A DNA stretch of 64,000 nt from assembly GCF_902158555.1 (NCBI RefSeq), contig NZ_CABGGS010000012.1, positions 606,880-670,879 on the forward strand, written 5' to 3'. This stretch comes from Klebsiella spallanzanii. GTDB lineage: Bacteria > Pseudomonadota > Gammaproteobacteria > Enterobacterales > Enterobacteriaceae. Below the pieces are notes generated by a model. That model had not been told where the DNA came from and made no database searches. It saw only the letters and a list, made by a program, of their open reading frames with translations. Of the stretch, positions 28,940 through 38,009 are shown piece by piece; position 1 is the stretch's first letter; each line of letters starts with the position of its first letter. The position numbers and the translations under genes were made by a program.

Positions 28940-29814
28940 TGATTGATAGCTCCGGTTATACCTACGCACACGAGCACTTACATATCGATTTGTCTGGTTT
29001 TAAAGGTGATATCGATTGTCGTTTGGATCAGTACGAGCTGATTCGTCACGAGATGCGCGATTTAATGCACCTCGGTGTGCGCAATATTGTTGAGATGACC
29101 AACCGTTATATGGGGCGCAACCCTGCATTTATGCTGGACTTGATGCGCGATACCGGCATCAACGTTATCGCCTGTACTGGCTACTATCAGCACGCTTTTT
29201 TCCCGGAACACGTGGCGACGCGCTCAGCGCAAGAGCTGGCGCAGGAGATGATCGATGAGATCGAAATCGGCATTGATGGTACGCCGTTAAAAGCCGGGAT
29301 TATCGCGGAAATTGGCTCCAGCGAAGGGGTGATTACCGATCTGGAAGCGAAAGTTTTTACCGCCGCGGCGCTTGCGCATAACGCGACCGGACGGCCTATT
29401 TCAACCCACACGTCGTTCAGCACCATGGGCCTGGAGCAGTTGGCGTTGCTCAAGCAGCAGGGTGTCGATCTTTCCCGCGTGGTGATTGGCCACTGCGATC
29501 TGAAAGATAACCTCGACAATATTCTGCGCATGATCGATCTCGGCGCTTACGTTCAGTTCGACACAATTGGCAAAAACAATTATTACCCGGACGCAAAACG
29601 CATCGCTATGCTGCTCGCCCTGCGCGAGAAGGGGATGCTCAATCGCGTGATGTTATCAATGGATATCACCCGCCGCTCGCACCTGAAGGCCAACGGCGGC
29701 AATGGTTATGACTATCTGTTAACCCATTTTGTCCCCCAGCTTTACCAGGCCGGTTTCAGCCAGGCCGATGTGGATGTGATGTTACGTACTAACCCTACTC
29801 AATTTTTCCTGTAA
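28936..29814 (+). CDS. php: Phosphotriesterase homology protein (PHP)
   Basis: It has 292 residues, like E. coli Php (YhfV). A TIM-barrel amidohydrolase with two-metal site: His12 and His14 in AHEHLHID, a glutamate in [11 protein letters not shown] where many relatives carry a carboxylated lysine, histidines in STHTSF and IGHCDLKDN, and an aspartate in SMDITRRSH. True phosphotriesterase activity is not expected; the natural substrate is not established. The ATG at 28936 overlaps the yhfW stop (ATGA) and has AAGGA at 28924. Confidence 0.9.
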   Translation: MMIDSSGYTYAHEHLHIDLSGFKGDIDCRLDQYELIRHEMRDLMHLGVRNIVEMTNRYMGRNPAFMLDLMRDTGINVIACTGYYQHAFFPEHVATRSAQELAQEMIDEIEIGIDGTPLKAGIIAEIGSSEGVITDLEAKVFTAAALAHNATGRPISTHTSFSTMGLEQLALLKQQGVDLSRVVIGHCDLKDNLDNILRMIDLGAYVQFDTIGKNNYYPDAKRIAMLLALREKGMLNRVMLSMDITRRSHLKANGGNGYDYLLTHFVPQLYQAGFSQADVDVMLRTNPTQFFL

Positions 29815-29824
29815 GGACATAGAG

Positions 29825-30178
29825 ATGAAAAAGATTGGTGTTGCTGGCTTACAGCGCGAGCTGATTAAAAAAACGATTGAGAACACAGCGCCAGGTTGTT
29901 TTGAGGTGTTCATCTATAACGACATGGAAGCGGCCATGAAGGTGAAAAACGGCCAGTTGGATTACTACATTGGCGCGTGTAATACCGGTGCGGGAGCGGC
30001 GCTTTCGATTGCGATCGCCATAATCGGCTTCAATAAAAGTTGCACCATTGCCAAGCCGGGGATTAAAGCGAAAGAGGATCATATTGCGAAAATGGTGGCG
30101 GAAGGGAAAGTGGCATTCGGCCTTTCTGTTGAGCATGTTGAGCATGCGATTCCATTATTGATCAATCATTTAAAATAA
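29825..30178 (+). CDS. yhfU: Small conserved protein YhfU
   Basis: It has 117 residues, homologous to E. coli YhfU, unknown function. Opening MKKIGVAGLQRELIKKTIE and the Gly/Ala-rich YYIGACNTGAGAALSIAIAI suggest an alpha/beta fold with a phosphate- or nucleotide-type loop and a cysteine (Cys in GACN). No signal peptide; the Ala/Ile-rich stretch is probably a buried helix and not a membrane span. It lies 10 bases after php and 12 before the membrane protein gene yhfT, so a transport-linked role is possible but unproven. Confidence 0.82.
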   Translation: MKKIGVAGLQRELIKKTIENTAPGCFEVFIYNDMEAAMKVKNGQLDYYIGACNTGAGAALSIAIAIIGFNKSCTIAKPGIKAKEDHIAKMVAEGKVAFGLSVEHVEHAIPLLINHLK

Positions 30179-30190
30179 AAAGGCACTGTT

Positions 30191-31495
30191 ATGGCGCTTT
30201 ATATTCAACTCATTGTGGTTGCTTGTCTGACAGGGATGACGTCGCTCCTGGCGCACCGGTCAGCCGCCGTTTTTCATGATGGCATTCGTCCAATTCTGCC
30301 GCAGTTGATTGAAGGCAACATGAACCGCAGGGAAGCGGGGAGCATTGCGTTTGGTTTGAGCATTGGCTTTGTGGCCTCTGTCGGGATTTCGTTCACCTTG
30401 AAAACCGGGCTGCTGAACGCCTGGCTGCTGTTTCTGCCTACGGATATCCTCGGCGTACTGGCGGCAAATAGCCTTCTGGCTTTTGGTTTAGGCGCGGTCT
30501 GGGGGATCCTGATCCTCACCTGCTTGCTGCCGGTGAATCACCTGCTGACGGCCCTGCCGGTTGATGTATTAGGTTCGCTGGGAGAACTGAGTTCACCAGT
30601 GGTTTCTGCTTTTGCATTGTTCCCGCTGGTGGCGATTTTCTATCAGTTTGGCTGGAAAAGCAGCCTGCTGGCGGCCGCTGTTGTCTTGATTACACGCGTT
30701 CTGGTGGTCCGCTATTTCCCGCATCTTAACCCGGAGTCAATTGAGATTTTCGTTGGTATGGTCATGCTGCTGGGAATTGCCATTACTCAGGATATTCGCA
30801 ATCGCGGCACTGAAGACCATGACGCCAGCGGTATGTCGGTATTCGAAGAACGTACGTCAAGAATCATCAAAAACTTGCCGTACATTGCGATCGTCGGCGC
30901 GCTGATCGCCGCCGTAGCCAGCATGAAGATTTTTGCCGGCAGCGAGGTATCTATCTTTACGCTGGAAAAAGCCTACTCGGCTGGCGTGACGCCAGAGCAG
31001 TCTCAGACGCTGATTAACCAGGCAGCGCTGGCGGAATTTATGCGTGGTCTGGGCTTTGTGCCGATGATTGCCACCACCGCTCTGGCAACGGGGGTTTATG
31101 CGGTAGCCGGTTTTACCTTCGTCTATGCGGTAGGCTATCTGGCGCCGAATCCGTGGATTGCTGCGCTGCTGGGAGCGATTGTGATTTCAGCTGAAGTTCT
31201 GCTGCTGCGTTCCATTGGTAAATGGCTGGGTCGTTTCCCCTCCGTGCGCAATGCGTCAGATAACATCCGTAATGCGATGAATATGCTGATGGAGATGGCG
31301 CTGCTGGTCGGTTCTATTTTTGCCGCTATCAAAATGGCGGGCTATACCGGCTTCACCATCACCGCTGCGCTCTATTTCCTCAATGAATCGCTGGGTCGTC
31401 CGGTGCAGAAGATGGCCGCGCCGGTTGTGGCGGTGATGATTACCGGTATTGTGCTCAATATTCTGTTCTGGCTCGGATTATTTATTCCGGCATAA
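30191..31495 (+). CDS. yhfT: Multispanning membrane protein YhfT (putative transporter)
   Basis: It has 434 residues, strongly hydrophobic with about 10-12 membrane segments, for example IQLIVVACLTGMTSLLA, LLAFGLGAVWGILILTCL and MEMALLVGSIFAAIKMAG. Homologous to E. coli YhfT. A conserved, more polar loop (EKAYSAGVTPEQSQTLINQ) lies mid-protein. The only transporter-like gene of the operon, so probably the uptake component for its substrate; the compound is unknown. Unlike ABC systems no ATPase or binding protein is encoded nearby. Confidence 0.85.
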   Translation: MALYIQLIVVACLTGMTSLLAHRSAAVFHDGIRPILPQLIEGNMNRREAGSIAFGLSIGFVASVGISFTLKTGLLNAWLLFLPTDILGVLAANSLLAFGLGAVWGILILTCLLPVNHLLTALPVDVLGSLGELSSPVVSAFALFPLVAIFYQFGWKSSLLAAAVVLITRVLVVRYFPHLNPESIEIFVGMVMLLGIAITQDIRNRGTEDHDASGMSVFEERTSRIIKNLPYIAIVGALIAAVASMKIFAGSEVSIFTLEKAYSAGVTPEQSQTLINQAALAEFMRGLGFVPMIATTALATGVYAVAGFTFVYAVGYLAPNPWIAALLGAIVISAEVLLLRSIGKWLGRFPSVRNASDNIRNAMNMLMEMALLVGSIFAAIKMAGYTGFTITAALYFLNESLGRPVQKMAAPVVAVMITGIVLNILFWLGLFIPA

Positions 31496-31511
31496 CGCGG
31501 GGAGTGAGTGA

Positions 31512-32600
31512 ATGAAGACCTTTCCGCTGGAAAGCCTTTCGCTGGTCGAAGCCCAGCATAAGCAGTTCGCGTTGGTGGATGCTATCTGTCGCCATTTTCC
31601 GGGCGCGGATTTCCTCGGCGGCGGTGACTTTGGTTTGGTGTCGGGGCTTAACCAGCCCCGCGTCACGCAGCGCGTCGAGGCCGTGCTGGCCGAGGCGTTC
31701 CATGCTGAGGCCGCCGCACTGGTGCAGGGGGCCGGAACCGGGGCGATACGTGCTGCTCTGGCCGCGTTAGTGAAGCCTGGCGGAACGCTATTAATTCATG
31801 ACGCGCCGGTTTATCCGACGACGGCGGTGATTATTGAGCAGATGGGACTGAAGACGATCCGCGTGGATTATAACGATCTGGCTGCGCTTTCACAGGCTAT
31901 CGCTCAGTCCCAGCCTGATGCAGCGCTGGTGCAGCATACACGTCAGCGCCCGGAAGATAGCTATCAGCTGGCGGAGGTGCTATCCCGGCTTAACGCACAG
32001 CAGGTGCCGACGCTAACGGATGATAATTATGCGGTCATGAAAGTGAACGCTATCGGCTGTGAGTGTGGTGCGACGCTGGCGACCTTCTCCTGCTTTAAGC
32101 TGTTTGGTCCGGAAGGCGTCGGCGCGGTGGTGGGTAACGCTGATGCCGTTGCCCGTATTCGTGCCAGCATGTATTCCGGCGGCAGCCAGATTCAGGGGGC
32201 GCAGGCGCTGGAGGTGCTACGCGGCCTGGTGTTTGCACCGGTAATGCATGCGGTGCAGGCCGGGGTGACGGAACGGCTTCTGTTACAGCTGAATCACGGC
32301 GTGGTTCCGCAGGTGAAGCAGGCGATTATTGCTAACGCGCAGTCCCGAGTCCTGCTGGTGGAGTTTCATCAGCCGATTGCGGAACAAGTGTTGGCCAACG
32401 CGCAGCGGCTTGGCGCGCTGCCGTATCCGGTCGGTGCGGAATCAAAATATGAGGTCCCGCCGCTTTTTTACCGCCTTTCAGGCACGTTTCGCGAGGCGAA
32501 CCCCGGCATCGAGCGCTATGCAATTCGTATTAACCCGAATCGCAGCGGAGAAGAAACGGTGTTGAGGATATTGCAGGAAAGCTGTGAGGGCGTGAAGTAA
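31512..32600 (+). CDS. yhfS: Fold-type I PLP enzyme YhfS
   Basis: It has 362 residues, homologous to E. coli YhfS and of the aminotransferase/C-S-lyase fold. PLP lysine 196 is in FSCFKLFGPEGVG; GTGAIRAALAALVKPGG is the phosphate-binding region and LTDDNYAVMK includes the aspartate that would contact the PLP ring. The reaction cannot be read from sequence: aminotransfer, elimination or retro-aldol are all possible. It is the last gene of the operon, with a long perfect hairpin just after the stop. With YhfX it gives the operon two unrelated PLP enzymes. Confidence 0.85.
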   Translation: MKTFPLESLSLVEAQHKQFALVDAICRHFPGADFLGGGDFGLVSGLNQPRVTQRVEAVLAEAFHAEAAALVQGAGTGAIRAALAALVKPGGTLLIHDAPVYPTTAVIIEQMGLKTIRVDYNDLAALSQAIAQSQPDAALVQHTRQRPEDSYQLAEVLSRLNAQQVPTLTDDNYAVMKVNAIGCECGATLATFSCFKLFGPEGVGAVVGNADAVARIRASMYSGGSQIQGAQALEVLRGLVFAPVMHAVQAGVTERLLLQLNHGVVPQVKQAIIANAQSRVLLVEFHQPIAEQVLANAQRLGALPYPVGAESKYEVPPLFYRLSGTFREANPGIERYAIRINPNRSGEETVLRILQESCEGVK

Positions 32601-32601
32601 C

Positions 32602-32635
32602 TCGCATCCCGGCGAAATGACTCGCCGGGATGCGA
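32602..32635. terminator. Perfect 14-bp hairpin between yhfS and cysG
   Basis: TCGCATCCCGGCGA, loop AATGAC, then TCGCCGGGATGCGA. It lies between the convergent ends of yhfS and cysG. There is no U tract on either strand, so it may act as a transcript-stabilising end or as a REP-like palindrome rather than an intrinsic terminator. Confidence 0.6.
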
Positions 32636-32640
32636 AGTCA

Positions 32641-34014
32641 TTAATGATTGGAGAACCAGTTCAGCTTATCGCGCAGGCCGACCACGCGGCCGACGATAAT
32701 CAGCGCCGGGCTGGCCATCTGCTGAGCCAGAATATCCAGCTGCTCTAACGTACCGGTGACTACCTTCTGCGTGATTGCCGTACCGTTTTCAACGATGGCT
32801 GCGGGCATATCCGCCGCCATACCGTGAGCAATCAATTTTTCCCTGATGGCAGGAGCCTGGTTCAGGCCCATATAAAACACCAGGGTTTGCTTTTCTACTG
32901 CCAGATTTTCCCAGTCCAGCTCGCCGCCGGTTTTAAGGTGCCCGGTAACCAGACGTACGCCCTGAGCAAAATCACGATGGGTCAGAGGGATGCCGGAATA
33001 GGCGGAGCAACCAGAAGCCGCGGTAATGCCCGGCACCACGGAGAAGGGAATGCCTGCGTGGCACAAGGTTTCCAGCTCTTCGCCGCCGCGACCAAAAATA
33101 AACGGGTCGCCGCCTTTCAGCCGCACAACGCGTTTACCGCTCTGGGCTTCGCGTAGCAGAATCTGGTTAATCTCCTCTTGCGGTACGCAGTGGTAGCCAG
33201 AGCGTTTGCCGACGAAGACCCGATCGGCATCGCGGCGTACCAGGTTCATAATATCGTCGGAAACCAGGCGGTCATAAACCACGACATCAGCCTGCTGGAT
33301 TTGCTGCAACCCCTTGAGGGTTAGCAGCCCGGCATCACCGGGGCCAGCGCCCACCAGTACCACTTCGCCACGATGATCCAGCGGTTCGGTCAGCAGCTGT
33401 TCCGTGGTGTCCGCGACGGCCTGGCGATCCTCGTTGGCCAGAGATTGCGCCAGCCTGTCGTTAACAAAAAGCTTCTCCCAGAAACGCCGGCGTTCGCCGA
33501 CGGTGGCAAACTGCTTCTTCACCCGGGAACGTAGCTGACCCGCGTAGTGGGCCAGTTGGCCTAAATGTAACGGCAGAACTGACTCCAGCTTTTCACGCAG
33601 CAGGCGCGCCAATACCGGTGAGGTGCCGCCTGAAGAGACGGCAACCATCAATGGAGAACGGTCGATAATCGACGGCATGATAAAGCTGGCCTGCTGAGGT
33701 GCGTCGACCACGTTGCAAAATATTCGCCTTGCTTCTGATGACTCACTGACCTGCTGATTCACCTTTTCGTTGTCGGTAGCAGCAATCGCCAGCCAACAGT
33801 TATCCAGCAGAGCAGGGTTAAACTCGCCTTTTACCAGGGTGAGCATATTCGAATCGGCCCACACCTGGAACTGGGGCACAAAATCCAGCGCGTTGACCGT
33901 TAATCTGGCTCCCGCGTCGAGTAACAGGCGAGCTTTACGCTCAGCAACATCGCCACCGCCGACCAACAGGCAGTCGCGATCGCGTAATTGGCAAAATATA
34001 GGCAAATGGTCCAC
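32641..34014 (-). CDS. cysG: Siroheme synthase (trifunctional CysG)
   Basis: Makes siroheme for nitrite and sulfite reductases from uroporphyrinogen III. It has 457 residues, normal length. N-terminal CysG-B domain (1-about 200; precorrin-2 dehydrogenase/ferrochelatase) has the NAD loop [19 protein letters not shown] and [17 protein letters not shown]-terminal CysG-A domain (about 215-457; SAM-dependent methyltransferase) has [16 protein letters not shown] and [13 protein letters not shown]. It lies 11 bases after nirC, so siroheme supply is tied to NirB production. Confidence 0.97.
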   Translation of the reverse strand: MDHLPIFCQLRDRDCLLVGGGDVAERKARLLLDAGARLTVNALDFVPQFQVWADSNMLTLVKGEFNPALLDNCWLAIAATDNEKVNQQVSESSEARRIFCNVVDAPQQASFIMPSIIDRSPLMVAVSSGGTSPVLARLLREKLESVLPLHLGQLAHYAGQLRSRVKKQFATVGERRRFWEKLFVNDRLAQSLANEDRQAVADTTEQLLTEPLDHRGEVVLVGAGPGDAGLLTLKGLQQIQQADVVVYDRLVSDDIMNLVRRDADRVFVGKRSGYHCVPQEEINQILLREAQSGKRVVRLKGGDPFIFGRGGEELETLCHAGIPFSVVPGITAASGCSAYSGIPLTHRDFAQGVRLVTGHLKTGGELDWENLAVEKQTLVFYMGLNQAPAIREKLIAHGMAADMPAAIVENGTAITQKVVTGTLEQLDILAQQMASPALIIVGRVVGLRDKLNWFSNH

Positions 34015-34025
34015 GACATTACCTC

Positions 34026-34835
34026 TTAATTATTGGCAGCAGCCTCTGATTGTTTAATTTTTTCCGGAGCTGGGCGCTCCGATTTCGGCGTAGCATACCA
34101 ATAACCCAATCCCATAAATACGACACCGGACAAAGTATTGCCGAGTGTTACCCATAACAGATTGTGACCAATTCCCGCAAGGGTGTAGGCATCGCTGTGA
34201 TGACCGAACCAGGAGAGGGCAAACAGCGTCATGTTGGCAACGGAGTGCTCATAGCCGGAAGCGATAAACGCCAGCAGGCACCACCAGATAGCGATAAATT
34301 TTGCTGAGCCTTCAGTACGGATCGCCATCCAGATTGCCAGACATACCAGCCAGTTACACAGCGCGCCTTTAAAAAAGAGCGCCATCGCAGATTGGCTGGT
34401 TTTAGCCAGCGCGACGGTGTGAACGAGGCTGGTATCGACCGGCAGCAGACTGCCGCTACCCCAGCTATACAGCAGCGCCACGAAAATAGAACCGAGCAGG
34501 TTGCCCATCCAGGTTTGCGGCAAAATCGCCCACATCTGCCCCTGGCTGATGGTCCCCGCTTTAACACCCAGAGTCAGGAACATAGTATGGCCGGTAAACA
34601 GTTCAGAACCGGCGATAATTACCAGGGTTAACGCAATACCAAAGGTGGCCCCCATCACTAGCGGGCGAATCGCAGGATCGAGTAGGTTGCCGAGGGTAAA
34701 AATAAGAATAATGCCAAGGCCGACATAAGCGCCTGCCATCATGGAGCTGACCCAGAAGCTGAATGGATTATTGGCCGAGAGGCGCGCAATGCGCGCAGCG
34801 TTAGCCGCGCACTTGTTTATTGTGTCCGTAAACAT
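34026..34835 (-). CDS. nirC: Nitrite transporter NirC (FNT family)
   Basis: Inner-membrane channel that moves nitrite (and formate-like anions) for the cytoplasmic NirBD reductase. It has 269 residues with six membrane segments. FNT signatures: [52 protein letters not shown] and [13 protein letters not shown], with the central histidine in the last. It lies 67 bases after nirD, with a strong hairpin terminator in between, and 11 bases before cysG. Confidence 0.97.
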   Translation of the reverse strand: MFTDTINKCAANAARIARLSANNPFSFWVSSMMAGAYVGLGIILIFTLGNLLDPAIRPLVMGATFGIALTLVIIAGSELFTGHTMFLTLGVKAGTISQGQMWAILPQTWMGNLLGSIFVALLYSWGSGSLLPVDTSLVHTVALAKTSQSAMALFFKGALCNWLVCLAIWMAIRTEGSAKFIAIWWCLLAFIASGYEHSVANMTLFALSWFGHHSDAYTLAGIGHNLLWVTLGNTLSGVVFMGLGYWYATPKSERPAPEKIKQSEAAANN

Positions 34836-34867
34836 AGGTTTCCTTGAGATATAAAGATAAAAAATTC

Positions 34868-34893
34868 AAAAAAAGGGAGGCGTTGCGCCTCCC
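34868..34893 (-). terminator. Intra-operon terminator between nirD and nirC
   Basis: On the minus strand GGGAGGCG, loop CAA, CGCCTCCC, then seven Ts: a textbook intrinsic terminator, with a perfect 8-bp GC-rich stem. It lies 10 bases after the nirD stop and about 32 before the nirC start. Read-through presumably sets a lower level for nirC-cysG than for nirBD. Confidence 0.85.
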
Positions 34894-34902
34894 GTTAATC
34901 TA

Positions 34903-35229
34903 TTAACCGCGTAGTTGCACGACGCCGTCTTTTACCCGGGCTTCATAGTGCGCCACCGAATGGCTTTCATCTTCCATACACAGGCCATCGCGCAGGCGGA
35001 AACGCTGCTTTTTCAGCGGGCTGGCAACCCACAGCTCGCCTTGATGCTCGGAGATCAGGCCGCGGGACAGGACGCTGGACTCAAAGAACGGGTCGATATT
35101 GCTGATCGCAAAAACCTGGTCGCCGTGATACGGGCGGAAAATCGCCACTTGTTTATCGCCTAACAGCGCGCAGACGCCGGTTTCCGGCACGATGTCATCG
35201 AGTTTGCAGATATTTTTCCACTGGCTCAT
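34903..35229 (-). CDS. nirD: Nitrite reductase (NADH) small subunit
   Basis: Partner of NirB in the cytoplasmic reduction of nitrite to ammonia. It has 108 residues. It has a Rieske-like beta fold but lacks the Cys-x-His cluster ligands of true Rieske proteins (VASPLKKQRFRLRDGLCMEDE in their place), as known for this family. Its start overlaps the nirB stop by four bases, giving coupled synthesis of the two subunits. Confidence 0.96.
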   Translation of the reverse strand: MSQWKNICKLDDIVPETGVCALLGDKQVAIFRPYHGDQVFAISNIDPFFESSVLSRGLISEHQGELWVASPLKKQRFRLRDGLCMEDESHSVAHYEARVKDGVVQLRG

Positions 35230-37769
35230 GCGTTTTCCTCCACCAGAGTTACCGGGATGCGTTCGTACGGCGTAGCCGGGCGATGCTGTTCACGCTCAGG
35301 CACTACCTGGACGTTCGGATCGCGCTTGTCGCTGTTGATGAAGTGCTTGAAGCGAACCTGGGCGGCTGGTGTGTTGACGGTTTCCGTCCACTCGCATATC
35401 ACCGCTTCGCGCAGGCGGGCCATCTCTTCTTCAAGATGTTCGTTCAGACCCAGCTTGTCGTCGATAATAACTGACTTCAGATAGTCGATGCCGCCTTCCA
35501 GGTTATCTAACCACGGTGCGGTACGGGTGAGTTTGTCGGCGGTACGGATATAGAACATCATGAAGCGGTCGAGGTATTTCATCAGCGTTTCACGGTCAAG
35601 ATCCGCTGCCAGCAGATCTGCATGGCGCGGTTTCATGCCGCCGTTACCGCAGACGTACAGGTTCCAGCCTTTTTCCGTGGCGATGATGCCGACGTCCTTA
35701 CCCTGGGCTTCCGCACATTCACGGGTACAGCCGGAGACGCCAAACTTCATTTTGTGCGGAGTGCGAATGCCTTTGTAGCGGTTTTCCAGCTCCACGCCAA
35801 AGCCGACGCTGTCGCCAACGCCGTAGCGGCACCAGGTGCTGCCGACGCAGGTTTTCGCCATACGCAGCGCTTTGGCATACGCGTGGCCTGTTTCGAAGCC
35901 TGCATCAATCAATTGACGCCAGATTTCCGGCAGATCGTCTTTTTGCGCGCCGAACAGGCCAATACGCTGAGAACCGGTGATCTTGGTGTACAGATTAAAT
36001 TCACGGGCGATACGACCGACGGCCACCAGGCCTTCCGGGGTGATTTCACCACCCGCAGAGCGTGGAATAACGGAGTAGGTGCCGTCTTTCTGGATATTAG
36101 CCAGGAAGTTGTCGTTGGTATCCTGCAGCGGAGTATGCTGCGGCTTGAGGATATATTCGTTCCAGCAGGAGGCCAGCAGGGAGCCAACAGTTGGTTTACA
36201 CACTTCGCAGCCGTAGCCTTTGCCGTGTTTCGCCAGCAGTTCTTCAAAGGTTTTGATGCCTTCCACGCGGATGAGGTGGAACAGTTCCTGGCGAGAGTAC
36301 GCGAAGTGCTCGCACAGGTTGTTGTTCACTTCGATGCCCTGTTTCGCCAGCTCGGCGTTGAGCACCTGGGTTACCAGCGGAATACAGCCGCCGCAGCCGG
36401 TACCCGCTTTGGTTTCCGCTTTCAGCGCCGCGACGGTGTGGCAGCCTTTGTTGATGGCAGCGACCAGCATGCCTTTAGTGACGTCGAAGCAGGAACAGAT
36501 CTGCGCGCTGTCCGGCAGTTTATCCACGCCGATGGACGGCTTACCGCTGCCCGCGTGCGCAGGCAGGATCAGCGAGTCCGGGTTTTCCGGCAGTTCAATC
36601 GCGTTGAGAACCAACTGCAGCAGGTTGCCGTAATCGCTGGTGTCGCCCACCAGTACCGCGCCGAGCAGGGTTTTGTTATCAGGGCTAACGATCAGACGTT
36701 TGTAGACCTCTTTACTTTCGTCGAGGTAAACATAGCTGCGCGCGCCGGGAGTACGCCCGTGGGCGTCGCCAATCCCGCCAACGTCAACGCCGAGCAGTTT
36801 CAGCTTGGCGCTCAGATCCGCGCCTTCAAAGGCGTTTTCGGTGTTGAGGATATGGTCAACAGTCACCTGGGCCATTTTGTATCCCGGAGCGACCAGACCG
36901 TATACGCGGTTGTTCCAGCTGGCGCATTCACCGATGGCGTAGATGTCCGGGTCAGAGGTTTGGCAACTGTCGTTGATAACGATGCCGCCGCGTTGAGCGA
37001 CTTCCAGACCGCACTGGGTGGCGAGCTTATCGCGCGGGCGGATACCGGTGGAGAAGACGATGAAATCGACTTCCAGCTCACTACCGTCAGCAAAACGCAT
37101 GGTTTTACGCGCTTCGGTGCCTTCCTGGACGATCTCTTTGGTGTTTTTGCTGGTGTGCACGCGCACGCCCATGCTTTCAATTTTGCGACGTAACTGCTCG
37201 CCACCCATCTGATCGAGCTGTTCAGCCATCAGCATGGGGGCGAATTCAATCACGTGGGTCTCAACGCCGAGGTTTTTCAGCGCGCCAGCGGCTTCCAGAC
37301 CTAACAGGCCGCCGCCGACCACCGCGCCGCGTTTGCTGCGGCGAGCGCAGGCTTCAATGGCGTTCAGGTCTTCAATGGTGCGATAGACAAAACAGTCCTG
37401 GGTTTCGGAACCTTTAATCGGTGGGATCCACGGATAAGAACCGGTCGCCATAATCAGCTTGTCATAGAATACGGTACGGCCCGCGCTGGAGTGAATAACC
37501 TTCTCCTGGCGGTTGATGGTGATGGCGCGCTCGCCAATCAGCACCTTAACGCCATGCTTCTCATAGAAACCTTCGCGTACCAAAGAGAGCTCTTCGGCGG
37601 TATGGTGAGAGAAGTAGGAGGAGAGGTGTACGCGGTCGTAGGCGATACGGGGTTCTTCACAGAAGACGGTAATATCGAACAGGTTGGCGTCGGATTTATC
37701 AAGAAGGTCCTCAATAAAGCGATGGCCGACCATACCATTACCAATAATAGCGAGTCTGACTTTGCTCAT
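35226..37769 (-). CDS. nirB: Nitrite reductase (NADH) large subunit
   Basis: NADH-dependent six-electron reduction of nitrite to ammonia, for detoxification and anaerobic redox balance. It has 847 residues. Order: FAD/NADH-disulfide-oxidoreductase-like domains (AIIGNGMVGHRFIEDL, VVGGGLLGLEAAGALK), a BFD-like [2Fe-2S] domain (CSCFDVTKGML, CGGCIPLV), then the siroheme/[4Fe-4S] domain with CVGSTWCRYG and SGCTRECAEAQ supplying the four cysteines. It is first in nirBDC-cysG; its promoter shows ideal FNR and NarL/NarP sites. Confidence 0.98.
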   Translation of the reverse strand: MSKVRLAIIGNGMVGHRFIEDLLDKSDANLFDITVFCEEPRIAYDRVHLSSYFSHHTAEELSLVREGFYEKHGVKVLIGERAITINRQEKVIHSSAGRTVFYDKLIMATGSYPWIPPIKGSETQDCFVYRTIEDLNAIEACARRSKRGAVVGGGLLGLEAAGALKNLGVETHVIEFAPMLMAEQLDQMGGEQLRRKIESMGVRVHTSKNTKEIVQEGTEARKTMRFADGSELEVDFIVFSTGIRPRDKLATQCGLEVAQRGGIVINDSCQTSDPDIYAIGECASWNNRVYGLVAPGYKMAQVTVDHILNTENAFEGADLSAKLKLLGVDVGGIGDAHGRTPGARSYVYLDESKEVYKRLIVSPDNKTLLGAVLVGDTSDYGNLLQLVLNAIELPENPDSLILPAHAGSGKPSIGVDKLPDSAQICSCFDVTKGMLVAAINKGCHTVAALKAETKAGTGCGGCIPLVTQVLNAELAKQGIEVNNNLCEHFAYSRQELFHLIRVEGIKTFEELLAKHGKGYGCEVCKPTVGSLLASCWNEYILKPQHTPLQDTNDNFLANIQKDGTYSVIPRSAGGEITPEGLVAVGRIAREFNLYTKITGSQRIGLFGAQKDDLPEIWRQLIDAGFETGHAYAKALRMAKTCVGSTWCRYGVGDSVGFGVELENRYKGIRTPHKMKFGVSGCTRECAEAQGKDVGIIATEKGWNLYVCGNGGMKPRHADLLAADLDRETLMKYLDRFMMFYIRTADKLTRTAPWLDNLEGGIDYLKSVIIDDKLGLNEHLEEEMARLREAVICEWTETVNTPAAQVRFKHFINSDKRDPNVQVVPEREQHRPATPYERIPVTLVEENA

Positions 37770-37827
37770 TTTTGCCTCGATTTCTTTTATATTACCGCCT
37801 ACCTTAACGATTCAGCCGCGACACTTA

Positions 37828-37841
37828 TTGATGCAAATCAA
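37828..37841 (-). promoter_or_regulatory. FNR site of nirB
   Basis: TTGAT-GCAA-ATCAA is a perfect FNR palindrome, centred 65 bases upstream of the nirB start codon, and fits class II activation. Confidence 0.88.
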
Positions 37842-37854
37842 TTACACCTTTACC

Positions 37855-37870
37855 TACTACTTAAGTGGTA
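37855..37870 (-). promoter_or_regulatory. NarL/NarP 7-2-7 site of nirB
   Basis: TACCACT-TA-AGTAGTA (minus strand) is an inverted pair of near-consensus NarL heptamers, 28 bases upstream of the FNR centre. Confidence 0.7.
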
Positions 37871-38009
37871 TATTTATGATTTGTCAGCATTTTTATAAGT
37901 GCAGGAAAATGCTGGCTTTTCCTTTTTGCTTTTTTTATGTACAAAATTAGCAACAGAGAGTCACGCCTGGTTGAGCAAATCTTCAGCAATATTTACGGGA
38001 GTCATCCAT

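Larger units (their letters stand above)
37803..37870 (-). promoter_or_regulatory. nirB promoter region
   Basis: Combines a NarL/NarP 7-2-7 site, an FNR site and a -10-like TAAGGT (around 37801-37806, minus strand). Taking the start of transcription near 37793, the FNR centre falls at -41.5 and the NarL centre at -69.5, the same arrangement known for E. coli nirB. The predicted leader is about 24 bases. Confidence 0.8.

Noticed and set aside
35622-37193. A 523-codon open frame on the plus strand
   Set aside because: It is antisense to nirB, which has all its cofactor motifs. The low stop content of the reverse strand of a GC-rich gene explains it.
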